DNA of 64,000 bases from Enterobacteriaceae bacterium 4M9 (GTDB lineage Bacteria > Pseudomonadota > Gammaproteobacteria > Enterobacterales > Enterobacteriaceae). The notes beneath the pieces are model-generated. The model worked only from the letters and a program-made list of their open reading frames with translations. It searched no databases and was not told where the DNA came from. Location: contig JAADJJ010000001.1 in the NCBI GenBank assembly GCA_010092695.1, positions 2,046,001 to 2,110,000 on the forward strand. Direction: 5' to 3'. This document shows positions 25,050 to 33,213 of this stretch, piece after piece. Within the stretch, counting starts at the first letter, position 1, and each line of letters starts with the position of its first letter. Position numbers and translations under genes: made by a program.

Positions 25050-26247
25050 TTATCTGCTACTGCCGCTTATCTATTTACTGGTTAACGTCAAAATCATCTC
25101 GCTTGGTGAGAGTTTTCCGGTCACCGTCGTCACCTTCCTGCCGTTGATACTGTTGCTGTTCATGGCGCGTATCAGCGTAAAAAAACTGATGATTGCGCTT
25201 GGCATCGGTGCCGGGTTGACGCTCTTTAACTACATTTTTGGTCAGTCGCTGGATGCCAGTAAGTACGTGACCTCGACCATGCTGTTTGTGTATATCGTGA
25301 TTATCATCGGCATGGTCTGGAGTATCCGGTTTAAGACCATTTCCCGGCGCAACCATAAAAAACTGCTGCGTTTCTTTTACGTTGTGGTTGCGCTGGTGGT
25401 GATGCTGGCCGCGGTGGAAATGGCAGAAATTATTCTCACCGGCGACAGCAGCCTGATGGAGAAAATTTCCAGCTATCTGATATACAGCAATAGCTATGTG
25501 CTGAACTTTATTAAGTTTGGAGGTAAGCGCACCACTGCGCTTTATTTTGAACCGGCATTTTTTGCTCTGGCGTTAATCTCAATTTGGCTCTGTATTAAGC
25601 AGTTTGGTATCAAAACCCCAAAAACAGATGCTATGATTCTGGCAGGGATTATTTTATCCGGGTCGTTTTCAGGGGTAATGACTTTTATCCTCTTTTATTT
25701 GCTGGAGTGGGCATTTCAGTATCTGAATAAAAGCGCCATTAAGAAAAGGCTGCCGCTGGCGATTATCTCGCTGGGCGTGTTTGTTGTGGGTGTGGCTATT
25801 GGTTTTCCGTATATTTCCGAACGACTGGGTGACCTCGGCACTGAAGGTTCGTCATCATATTATCGTATTATCGGGCCGCTGGTGATGGTGGGCTATTCAT
25901 TAACGCATATTGATGGCGTGGTGCGCTTCGGTTCTCTTTACGAATATGTGGCATCATTCGGAATCTTTAACGGTGCGGATGTCGGAAAAACAATAGACAA
26001 TGGTTTGTATCTGCTGATTATTTATTTTTCATGGTTTGCGGTTATTCTCACTGCCTGGTATATGTGGCGAATAGTGAAAATGACAAAGGGCGCGTTTGGT
26101 AACAACCAAAATTTCCGCGTGCAGCTGTGGTTATTTACGCCAGTATCATTGTTTTTTACCGGTTCGATATTTAGTCCGGAGTATGCGTTTTTAATCGTCT
26201 GTCCGTTTATTTTCCGCAAAGCGTTGAACATAACGGATTCGCTATGA
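25024..26247 (+). CDS. wcaD: WcaD, colanic acid polymerase
   Basis: A 407-residue polytopic inner-membrane protein (E. coli 405) with about ten hydrophobic segments, the putative Wzy-type polymerase of colanic acid. It has a large loop with GGKRTTALYFEPAFFALALI and another with GTEGSSSYYRIIGPLVMVGY, regions strongly conserved in WcaD. The frame is open further upstream, but ATG 25024 has GGAGG before it and gives the E. coli-like start SGSIRVCSYLLLPLIYLLVN. Its start lies inside the end of wcaC. Confidence 0.93.
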   Translation: MSGSIRVCSYLLLPLIYLLVNVKIISLGESFPVTVVTFLPLILLLFMARISVKKLMIALGIGAGLTLFNYIFGQSLDASKYVTSTMLFVYIVIIIGMVWSIRFKTISRRNHKKLLRFFYVVVALVVMLAAVEMAEIILTGDSSLMEKISSYLIYSNSYVLNFIKFGGKRTTALYFEPAFFALALISIWLCIKQFGIKTPKTDAMILAGIILSGSFSGVMTFILFYLLEWAFQYLNKSAIKKRLPLAIISLGVFVVGVAIGFPYISERLGDLGTEGSSSYYRIIGPLVMVGYSLTHIDGVVRFGSLYEYVASFGIFNGADVGKTIDNGLYLLIIYFSWFAVILTAWYMWRIVKMTKGAFGNNQNFRVQLWLFTPVSLFFTGSIFSPEYAFLIVCPFIFRKALNITDSL

Positions 26248-26255
26248 GGTCAAAT

Positions 26256-27008
26256 ATGGTTCTGTTAAGCGTGATCACCGTTGCCTGGAATAACCGTGAC
26301 GGCGTAATGAAAACCTGGCAGTCTCTGGCTCACCTGGCGCGGGCGCAGGAGATTGAATTTGAATGGATTGTGGTGGACGGCGGCTCACCTGACGGCACCG
26401 CGCAGTGGCTGGCCGAGCGCAATGGCCAGTACCGCCTGCGCTACGTCAGTGAAAAAGACAGCGGTATTTATGACGCCATGAATAAAGGCATCAATATGGC
26501 AAACGGGCGCTATGCGATTTTCCTGAATTCCGGCGACATTTTTCACCCGGATGTGGTGAGCGTAGTCCGCACCCTGGCAACGTATAAAAAAGACAATGCG
26601 ATGGTCATTGGCGATGCACTGCTGGATTTTGGCGAGGGGCATAAAGTGCGCCGTGGCGCAAAAAACGGCTGGTATATTTATCACAGTTTGCCCGCAAGCC
26701 ATCAGGCCATCTTTTTTCCCATGGCCGGATTAAGACAATATCCTTACGACCTGCAATATAAAGTGTCTTCCGATTACGCGCTGGCAGCCAGAATGTACAA
26801 AGCCGGTTATCCGTTTAAGCGTATTAAAGGCCTGGTGTCTGAGTTCTCAATGGGCGGTATTTCTACAACCAATAATGAAGAACTGTGTCGTGATGCAAAA
26901 AGAGTGCAGCGGCGCATATTGCGTGTGCCGGGTTTTATTGCGGAACTGTCTTATCAACTCAGGTTGCGAACGACCGGTAAAACTAAGTCGTTATATAACA
27001 AAGTCTGA
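26256..27008 (+). CDS. wcaE: WcaE, colanic acid glycosyltransferase (GT2)
   Basis: A 250-residue GT-A transferase (E. coli 248). Motifs: LLSVITVAWNNRDGVMKTWQ, FEWIVVDGGSPDGTAQWL, ISDIYDAMNKG-like SGIYDAMNKGINMANGRY and the FLNSGDIFHPD metal site. ATG 26256 has GAGG with 6-nt spacing and aligns with the E. coli start; an in-frame ATG at 26244 overlaps the wcaD stop and would add four residues. It adds a sugar to the lipid-linked colanic acid unit. Confidence 0.94.
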   Translation: MVLLSVITVAWNNRDGVMKTWQSLAHLARAQEIEFEWIVVDGGSPDGTAQWLAERNGQYRLRYVSEKDSGIYDAMNKGINMANGRYAIFLNSGDIFHPDVVSVVRTLATYKKDNAMVIGDALLDFGEGHKVRRGAKNGWYIYHSLPASHQAIFFPMAGLRQYPYDLQYKVSSDYALAARMYKAGYPFKRIKGLVSEFSMGGISTTNNEELCRDAKRVQRRILRVPGFIAELSYQLRLRTTGKTKSLYNKV

Positions 27009-27029
27009 CGCCCGTAATAAGGAATTATG

Positions 27030-27587
27030 ATGCAGGATTTACGCGGATTCTCGGTGCCGAAAGGCTTTCGGGGTGGGGGTGCTATTAAAGTTCAACTGTG
27101 GTGGGCGGTGCAGGCAACATTATTTGCCTGGTCGCCGCAAATAGCCTACCGCTGGCGTGCTTTCTTATTACGGCTGTTTGGTGCGCGCATTGGAAAAAAC
27201 GTGGTGATTCGCCCATCGGTAAAAATTACTTATCCGTGGAAATTAACCGTGGGTGATTATGCCTGGGTGGGCGATGACGCGGTGCTTTATACCCTGGGCG
27301 CTATTTCCATTGGTGCCAACGCGGTGGTATCGCAGAAGTGCTATTTGTGTACCGGCAGCCACGATTATATGAGTGCGCATTTTGATATTAACGCCGCACC
27401 TATTGTGATTGGCGAGAAATGCTGGCTGGCAACTGACGTCTTTGTAGCACCAGGAGTCACGGTGGGTGACTCCACGGTAGTTGGCGCGCGCAGCAGTGTT
27501 TTTAGCTCACTGCCGCCAGACAGCATCTGCCGGGGCAACCCGGCGAAAGCGGTACGCCGACGCTGCGTACAGGCACAGGCGGCATAA
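27030..27587 (+). CDS. wcaF: WcaF, colanic acid acetyltransferase (LbH type)
   Basis: A 185-residue hexapeptide acetyltransferase of the maltose/galactoside acetyltransferase group. LbH repeats include IGKNVVIRPSVKITYPW, ISIGANAVVSQKCYLCTGSH (active-site His), IVIGEKCWLATDVFVAPGV and TVGDSTVVGARSSV. The second of two adjacent ATGs (27030) is preferred because it matches the E. coli start MQDL and gives better spacing from AAGGA. It is followed by an unusually long gap before gmd. Confidence 0.94.
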   Translation: MQDLRGFSVPKGFRGGGAIKVQLWWAVQATLFAWSPQIAYRWRAFLLRLFGARIGKNVVIRPSVKITYPWKLTVGDYAWVGDDAVLYTLGAISIGANAVVSQKCYLCTGSHDYMSAHFDINAAPIVIGEKCWLATDVFVAPGVTVGDSTVVGARSSVFSSLPPDSICRGNPAKAVRRRCVQAQAA

Positions 27588-27859
27588 CGATTTCCCTTCC
27601 AGGAAGGGCGGCCTTACGAGGCTACAGGCAAGGTCAGCGGCTTTGCGGTGTTTGTTCTCGCGTCAGCGAAGAGCACATAACTAAACGGTGCAAGGCCTGA
27701 CAACCAGGTATTGCCACCGACTTGAAGACTGTTCACCGGGCATCATCGGCTTGTACATGGGCCGCGCACCAGTTGGCTGTGTACATCAGTGTGCGACCCG
27801 GATTCAGCATGACAAACAAGATGGCCCGACATAACAGGCGCTTATCAGAGGAAAACAAC
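27588..27859 (+). other. Long wcaF-gmd gap without a gene
   Basis: 272 nt inside an operon whose other junctions here are at most 113 nt. It begins with the dyad CCCTTCC-A-GGAAGGG (27594-27608). The gmd reading frame is open backward through about half of it, but nothing in that extension resembles Gmd. I see no second promoter with confidence and no insertion sequence ends. Confidence 0.45.
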
Positions 27860-28981
27860 ATGAGTAAAGTGGCTCTCATCACTGGCGTTACCGGGCAAGA
27901 CGGCTCCTATCTGGCAGAGCTTTTGCTGGAGAAAGGTTACGAGGTTCACGGCATTAAGCGGCGCGCCTCGTCATTCAACACCGAGCGCGTGGACCATATT
28001 TACCAGGATCCGCACACCAGCAACCCGAAGTTTCATCTGCACTATGGTGACCTGACCGATACCTCCAACCTGACGCGCATCTTGCAGGAAGTGCAGCCGG
28101 ATGAAGTGTATAACCTGGGGGCGATGAGCCACGTAGCGGTATCGTTTGAGTCCCCGGAATACACCGCCGACGTAGACGCTATCGGCACGCTGCGCCTGCT
28201 GGAAGCCATCCGCTTCCTCGGCCTTGAAAAGAAAACCCGTTTTTACCAGGCATCGACTTCTGAGTTGTACGGACTGGTGCAGGAAACACCGCAGAAAGAA
28301 ACCACGCCGTTTTATCCACGCTCGCCGTATGCGGTTGCCAAGCTGTATGCCTACTGGATTACCGTGAACTACCGCGAGTCTTACGGCATGTATGCCTGTA
28401 ACGGCATTCTGTTTAACCACGAATCGCCGCGCCGTGGTGAGACTTTCGTGACGCGTAAAATCACCCGCGCCATTGCCAACATTGCCCAGGGGCTGGAGAA
28501 GTGCCTGTATCTGGGCAATATGGATTCGCTGCGCGACTGGGGACATGCCAAAGATTACGTGAAAATGCAGTGGATGATGCTGCAACAGGAACAACCAGAA
28601 GACTTTGTGATTGCGACGGGCGTGCAGTACTCGGTGCGCCAGTTTGTAGAAATGGCCGCCGCCCAGCTTGGCATCAAACTGCGCTTTGAAGGCACGGGCG
28701 TGGATGAGAAAGGCATAGTGGTCTCCGTGACCGGCCACGACGCACCGGGCGTGAAACCAGGCGATGTGATGGTGGCGGTCGACCCGCGCTACTTCCGTCC
28801 GGCAGAGGTAGAAACCCTGCTCGGCGACCCGAGCAAGGCGCACGAGAAGCTGGGCTGGAAGCCGGAAATCACGCTCCAGGAGATGGTGTCCGAAATGGTG
28901 GCTAAAGATCTGGAAGCGGCGAAGAAACACTCACTGCTGAAGTCCCACGGCTATGAGGTTGCCATTGCGCTGGAGTCCTGA
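27860..28981 (+). CDS. gmd: Gmd, GDP-mannose 4,6-dehydratase
   Basis: A 373-residue short-chain dehydrogenase, the E. coli length, which converts GDP-D-mannose to GDP-4-keto-6-deoxymannose, the first step to GDP-L-fucose. The NADP-binding TGVTGQDGSYLAELLLEKGY, the Ser/Thr site QASTSELYG, and catalytic YAVAKLYAYW (YxxxK) are intact. ATG 27860 has AGAGGAAAAC upstream and matches the E. coli start MSKVALITGV; the longer open frame upstream is not used. fcl follows after 1 nt. Confidence 0.98.
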   Translation: MSKVALITGVTGQDGSYLAELLLEKGYEVHGIKRRASSFNTERVDHIYQDPHTSNPKFHLHYGDLTDTSNLTRILQEVQPDEVYNLGAMSHVAVSFESPEYTADVDAIGTLRLLEAIRFLGLEKKTRFYQASTSELYGLVQETPQKETTPFYPRSPYAVAKLYAYWITVNYRESYGMYACNGILFNHESPRRGETFVTRKITRAIANIAQGLEKCLYLGNMDSLRDWGHAKDYVKMQWMMLQQEQPEDFVIATGVQYSVRQFVEMAAAQLGIKLRFEGTGVDEKGIVVSVTGHDAPGVKPGDVMVAVDPRYFRPAEVETLLGDPSKAHEKLGWKPEITLQEMVSEMVAKDLEAAKKHSLLKSHGYEVAIALES

Positions 28982-28982
28982 G

Positions 28983-29948
28983 ATGAGAAAGCAACGCATT
29001 TTTGTTGCCGGCCACCGGGGCATGGTGGGTTCGGCGATTGTGCGCCAGCTGGAAGGGCGCGAAGACGTGGAGCTGCTGCTGCGCACGCGCGATGAGCTTG
29101 ATCTGCTGGATGCAGCGGCGGTCAACGCCTTCTTTGAGCAATACCAACCGGACCAGGTCTATCTGGCGGCAGCAAAGGTGGGCGGTATTCACGCCAACAA
29201 CACGTATCCGGCGGACTTTATTTACCAGAACATGGCGATGGAGTGCAACATCGTGCACGTGGCGCACACGCATGATGTGAACAAGCTGCTGTTCCTCGGC
29301 TCGTCGTGCATTTACCCAAAGCTTGCCGCGCAGCCGATTAAAGAAAGCGAGCTGCTACAGGGGGCGCTTGAGCCGACCAACGAGCCGTACGGCGTGGCGA
29401 AAATCGCCGGGATTAAGCTGTCTGAATCCTACAACCGCCAGTACGGGCGTGATTATCGCTCGGTAATGCCGACCAACCTGTATGGCCCGAATGATAACTT
29501 CCATCCCAGTAATTCTCATGTGATCCCGGCTCTGATGCGCCGCTTCCACGAGGCGGTCACGCAAAACGCACCAGATGTGGTGGTGTGGGGCAGCGGGACG
29601 CCGATGCGCGAGTTCCTGCACGTGGACGATATGGCCGCGGCCAGTATTCATGTGATGGAGTTGGACCAGGAAGTGTGGCAGGAAAACACCGAGCCGATGC
29701 TCTCGCATATCAACGTCGGCACCGGAGTGGACTGTACCATTCGTGAACTGGCGCAGACCATGGCTCAGGTGGTGGGCTACCGCGGGCGCGTGGTGTTTGA
29801 TGCTACTAAACCTGACGGCACACCGCGCAAGCTGCTGGATGTGACAAGGCTGCACAGCCTCGGCTGGTATCACGAAATCGCACTGGAGCAAGGCCTGGCC
29901 AGTACCTACCAGTGGTTCCTTGAAAACCAGCAGCGCTTTCGGGGGTAA
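28983..29948 (+). CDS. fcl: Fcl (WcaG), GDP-L-fucose synthase
   Basis: A 321-residue epimerase/reductase, the E. coli length, that turns GDP-4-keto-6-deoxymannose into GDP-L-fucose using NADPH. Motifs: FVAGHRGMVGSAIVRQLEG, GSSCIYPK, and catalytic EPYGVAKIAG (YxxxK). The substrate loop NLYGPNDNFHPSNSHVIPAL is conserved. It is paired with gmd in every colanic acid operon and supplies the fucose of the repeat unit. Confidence 0.98.
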   Translation: MRKQRIFVAGHRGMVGSAIVRQLEGREDVELLLRTRDELDLLDAAAVNAFFEQYQPDQVYLAAAKVGGIHANNTYPADFIYQNMAMECNIVHVAHTHDVNKLLFLGSSCIYPKLAAQPIKESELLQGALEPTNEPYGVAKIAGIKLSESYNRQYGRDYRSVMPTNLYGPNDNFHPSNSHVIPALMRRFHEAVTQNAPDVVVWGSGTPMREFLHVDDMAAASIHVMELDQEVWQENTEPMLSHINVGTGVDCTIRELAQTMAQVVGYRGRVVFDATKPDGTPRKLLDVTRLHSLGWYHEIALEQGLASTYQWFLENQQRFRG

Positions 29949-29952
29949 CGGC

Positions 29953-30432
29953 ATGTTCCTGAGCGAGCGTGATTTTACTACCGTCGTGCGTGCCACGCCG
30001 CTGGTCTCCATCGACCTGATTGTGGAGAACGAGCGCGGTGAAATCCTGCTTGGGCGGCGCAACAACCGTCCGGCGCAGGGCTACTGGTTTGTACCTGGCG
30101 GGCGCGTACAGAAAAACGAAACGCTGGCCGTGGCCTTTTCCCGCCTGACTCAGGCAGAACTGGGGCAGCGTTTTGCAATGGCGCAAGGGCAGTTTCACGG
30201 CGTCTGGCAACACTTCTATGACGACAACTTCTCAGGCAACGATTTCAGCACCCATTACGTGGTGCTGGGTTTCCGCCTCAGGGTACAGGAGCGTGGGCTG
30301 ACGTTGCCAGATGACCAGCACAGTGAATACCGCTGGCAGTTGCCCTCAGCGCTGTGTGCGAGCGACGACGTGCACGACAACAGCCGCGCCTATTTTCTCG
30401 AACCGCGGGCTAGTGAGGTGCCAGGGCTATGA
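29953..30432 (+). CDS. gmm: Gmm (WcaH), GDP-mannose mannosyl hydrolase
   Basis: A 159-residue Nudix-fold enzyme that hydrolyses GDP-mannose or GDP-glucose to GDP and the sugar. The modified Nudix motif is GGRVQKNETLAVAFSRLTQA followed by ELG; it lacks the standard REUXEE form, as is known for GDPMH. N-terminal TVVRATPLVSIDLIVENERG is typical. It may balance GDP-sugar pools in the operon. It overlaps wcaI by 4 nt. Confidence 0.96.
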   Translation: MFLSERDFTTVVRATPLVSIDLIVENERGEILLGRRNNRPAQGYWFVPGGRVQKNETLAVAFSRLTQAELGQRFAMAQGQFHGVWQHFYDDNFSGNDFSTHYVVLGFRLRVQERGLTLPDDQHSEYRWQLPSALCASDDVHDNSRAYFLEPRASEVPGL

Positions 30433-31652
30433 AGATTCTGGTGTACGGCATTAATTACTCGCCGGAGTTGACCGGTATTGGCAAGTACACCGGCGAAATG
30501 GTGGCCTGGATGGCCGAGCAAGGGCATGACGTGCGAGTGATCACCGCACCGCCGTACTACCCGCAGTGGCAGGTACAGGGCAACTACTCAACATGGAAGT
30601 ATGCCAAAGAGCAGGGCGCGGCCACGGTCTGGCGCTGCCCGATGTACGTACCGAAGCAGCCCTCGACGCTCAAACGCCTGATTCACCTGGGCAGCTTTGC
30701 CCTCAGTTCTTTCTTCCCGCTGATGGCCCAGCGCCGCTGGAAGCCGGACCGGATTATTGGCGTGGTGCCGACGCTGTTTTGCACGCCGGGGATGCGGCTG
30801 CTGGCAAAACTGAGCGGGGCGCGCACCGTGCTGCACATCCAGGACTATGAAGTGGATGCGATGTTGGGCCTTGGCATGGCAGGGAAAGGTAAGGGCGGCA
30901 AGGTGGCGCGGCTGGCGAGCGCCTTTGAGCGCAGTGGCTTGCATAACGTTGACCATGTTTCCACCATTTCACGCTCCATGATGAAGCGCGCTACCGATAA
31001 AGGTGTGGCGGCGCACAAGGTGATTTTCTTTCCCAACTGGTCGGAAGTGGCGCGCTTTCGTGACGTGACCACGCAGCAGGCCGAGGCACTGCGCGCGCGT
31101 CTTGGGCTGCCGTCTACGCGGCGCATCATTCTTTACTCCGGCAATATTGGTGAAAAGCAGGGGCTGGAGAACGTGATTGCAGTGGCGCAGCGCTATACCG
31201 ACCGGCCGTGGCAGTTTGTGATTGTCGGTCAGGGCGGCGGGCGGGCGCGGCTGGAGGACATGGCTGCCAGGCTTGGGTTGAACAACGTCACCTTTTTACC
31301 GCTCCAGCCGTATGACGACCTGCCGGCGCTACTGAAAATGGGCGACTGCCATCTGGTTGTGCAGCGGCTCGGTGCGGCAGATGCGGTGCTGCCCTCAAAG
31401 CTCACCAACATTCTGGCGGTGGGTGGCAATGCGGTGATTACCGCCGACCGTGATACCGAACTGGGGCAGTTGTGCCAGGCGCATCCGGGCATCGCGGTGT
31501 GCGTTGAGCCGGAGGCCGTGGACGCGCTGGCGGCAGGGATTGAGCAGAGTCTGTCCATGCCTAAAGAAAACACGCTGGCACGTGAATATGCCGAACGGAC
31601 GCTCGAAAAAGAGAGCGTGTTACGTCAATTTATCGCTGATATTCGGGGATAA
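30429..31652 (+). CDS. wcaI: WcaI, colanic acid glycosyltransferase (GT4)
   Basis: A 407-residue GT-B transferase with N-terminal VYGINYSPELTGIGKYTGEM, mid LHIQDYEVDAMLGLGM, linker VIFFPNWSEVARF and donor-domain IILYSGNIGEKQGLENVI. It is the putative fucosyltransferase of the colanic acid unit in the E. coli literature, though individual assignments are uncertain. Its ATG overlaps the gmm stop, and manC starts 2 nt after its end. Confidence 0.95.
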   Translation: MKILVYGINYSPELTGIGKYTGEMVAWMAEQGHDVRVITAPPYYPQWQVQGNYSTWKYAKEQGAATVWRCPMYVPKQPSTLKRLIHLGSFALSSFFPLMAQRRWKPDRIIGVVPTLFCTPGMRLLAKLSGARTVLHIQDYEVDAMLGLGMAGKGKGGKVARLASAFERSGLHNVDHVSTISRSMMKRATDKGVAAHKVIFFPNWSEVARFRDVTTQQAEALRARLGLPSTRRIILYSGNIGEKQGLENVIAVAQRYTDRPWQFVIVGQGGGRARLEDMAARLGLNNVTFLPLQPYDDLPALLKMGDCHLVVQRLGAADAVLPSKLTNILAVGGNAVITADRDTELGQLCQAHPGIAVCVEPEAVDALAAGIEQSLSMPKENTLAREYAERTLEKESVLRQFIADIRG

Positions 31653-31654
31653 CC

Positions 31655-33100
31655 ATGAGTCAGTCACAACTGTTTCCGGTGATTATGGCCGGTGGTTCCG
31701 GTAGCCGCCTCTGGCCGCTGTCCAGGGTGCTGTACCCCAAGCAATTCCTCTGCCTGAAAGGGGAACTGACCATGTTGCAGGCGACAATCAGCCGCCTTAA
31801 CGGCGTGAACTGTGAAAGCCCGGTGGTCATTTGTAACGAACAGCACCGTTTTATCGTGGCTGAACAGCTGCGTGCGCTTAATAAGCTTACTGAAAACATC
31901 ATTCTGGAGCCGGCCGGGCGCAACACCGCACCTGCCATTGCGCTGGCTGCGCTGGCGGCAAAGCGCAACTGCCCGCAGGGCGACCCGCTGATGCTGGTGC
32001 TGGCGGCCGACCATGTGATTCAAAATGAAGAGGCGTTTCGCAGCGCAGTGCGTGAGGCCATGCCGTTTGCCGTGGACGGCAAGCTGGTGACGTTTGGGAT
32101 TGTGCCGGACCTGCCGGAAACCGGCTACGGCTATATCCGGCGCGGCGAGGTGTGCGCACCTGAGATTGATGCTGTGGCATTTAACGTGGCGCAGTTTGTA
32201 GAAAAGCCGAACCTGGAAACCGCGCAGGGCTATGTAGCAAGCGGAGAATACTACTGGAACAGCGGTATGTTTCTGTTCCGCGCCGGGCGCTATCTCGACG
32301 AACTGCAGAAATTCCGCCCGGATATTTACAACGCCTGTGAGCAGGCCATGAGTGCGGTGGACCCGGATCTCGATTTTGTGCGCGTGGATGAACAGGCATT
32401 TCTCGCCTGCCCGGAGGAATCTATCGACTACGCGGTGATGGAAAAAACCGCCGATGCGGTGGTGGTGCCGATGGATGCAGGCTGGAGCGACGTAGGCTCC
32501 TGGTCATCGCTGTGGGATATCAGCAGCCGCACCGCAGAGGGAAACGTCCATCACGGCGACGTCATCAGCCACGACAGCGCTAACAGCTATGTATGGGCAG
32601 AATCGGGGCTGGTCACTACCGTTGGGGTAAAAGACCTTGTGGTAGTGCAGACGAAGGACGCGGTACTCATCGCCGACAAAAACCGGGTGCAGGAGGTGAA
32701 AAAAGTGGTCGAGCAAATCAAAGCAGAAGGCCGCCACGAGCACCACATACACCGCGAAGTCTACCGTCCGTGGGGCAAATATGACTCCATCGACGCCGGA
32801 GAGCGCTACCAGGTGAAACGCATTACGGTCAAGGCGGGCGAAGGGCTGTCTTTACAGATGCATCATCACCGCGCTGAGCACTGGATTGTGGTGGCGGGCA
32901 CCGCGAAGGTGACGGTCAACGACGATGTAACGCTGCTTGGCGAAAACCAGTCTATCTACATTCCGCTGGGGGCAACCCACTGCCTGGAAAACCCGGGCAA
33001 AATTCCGCTGGAACTCATCGAAGTACGCTCCGGCGCCTATCTGGAAGAGGACGATATCGTGCGATTTCGCGATCGCTACGGGCGCGCCCAGGCAACGTAA
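31655..33100 (+). CDS. manC: ManC (CpsB), mannose-1-phosphate guanylyltransferase
   Basis: A 481-residue enzyme (E. coli 478) that makes GDP-mannose from mannose-1-P and GTP. The N-terminal pyrophosphorylase signature is GGSGSRLWPLSRVLYPKQFL, with FVEKPNLETAQGYVASGEYY in the sugar-binding part. A C-terminal cupin of the mannose-6-P isomerase type II class (YRPWGKYDSIDAGERYQVKR, MHHHRAEHWIVVAGTA) is present. It feeds gmd and fcl. Together with manB it forms the GDP-mannose module of the operon. Confidence 0.97.
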   Translation: MSQSQLFPVIMAGGSGSRLWPLSRVLYPKQFLCLKGELTMLQATISRLNGVNCESPVVICNEQHRFIVAEQLRALNKLTENIILEPAGRNTAPAIALAALAAKRNCPQGDPLMLVLAADHVIQNEEAFRSAVREAMPFAVDGKLVTFGIVPDLPETGYGYIRRGEVCAPEIDAVAFNVAQFVEKPNLETAQGYVASGEYYWNSGMFLFRAGRYLDELQKFRPDIYNACEQAMSAVDPDLDFVRVDEQAFLACPEESIDYAVMEKTADAVVVPMDAGWSDVGSWSSLWDISSRTAEGNVHHGDVISHDSANSYVWAESGLVTTVGVKDLVVVQTKDAVLIADKNRVQEVKKVVEQIKAEGRHEHHIHREVYRPWGKYDSIDAGERYQVKRITVKAGEGLSLQMHHHRAEHWIVVAGTAKVTVNDDVTLLGENQSIYIPLGATHCLENPGKIPLELIEVRSGAYLEEDDIVRFRDRYGRAQAT

Positions 33101-33161
33101 TGGCGCAGGGTAATCCCTGAACGCCAACTTATCCAACACCCGGGAATTACATAACCACTGA

Positions 33162-33179
33162 TTCTCCCGCAAGGGAGAA
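33162..33179 (+). promoter_or_regulatory. GNRA-loop hairpin in the manC-manB gap
   Basis: TTCTCCC-GCAA-GGGAGAA is a perfect 7-bp stem with a GCAA tetraloop, 35 nt before the manB start. There is no T-run, so it more likely stabilises or processes mRNA than terminates it. Confidence 0.55.
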
Positions 33180-33213
33180 GGGCTGAGTGTCGCCTGAAGA
33201 AGGGGAAATAACG

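Noticed and set aside
27722..27859. 46-codon N-terminal extension of the gmd frame
   Set aside because: The extension does not resemble Gmd, and ATG 27860 has a good ribosome site and the conserved start.
27971..28930. 319-codon minus-strand frame opposite gmd
   Set aside because: Antisense shadow of a strongly conserved gene, with His/Arg-rich composition and no motif.
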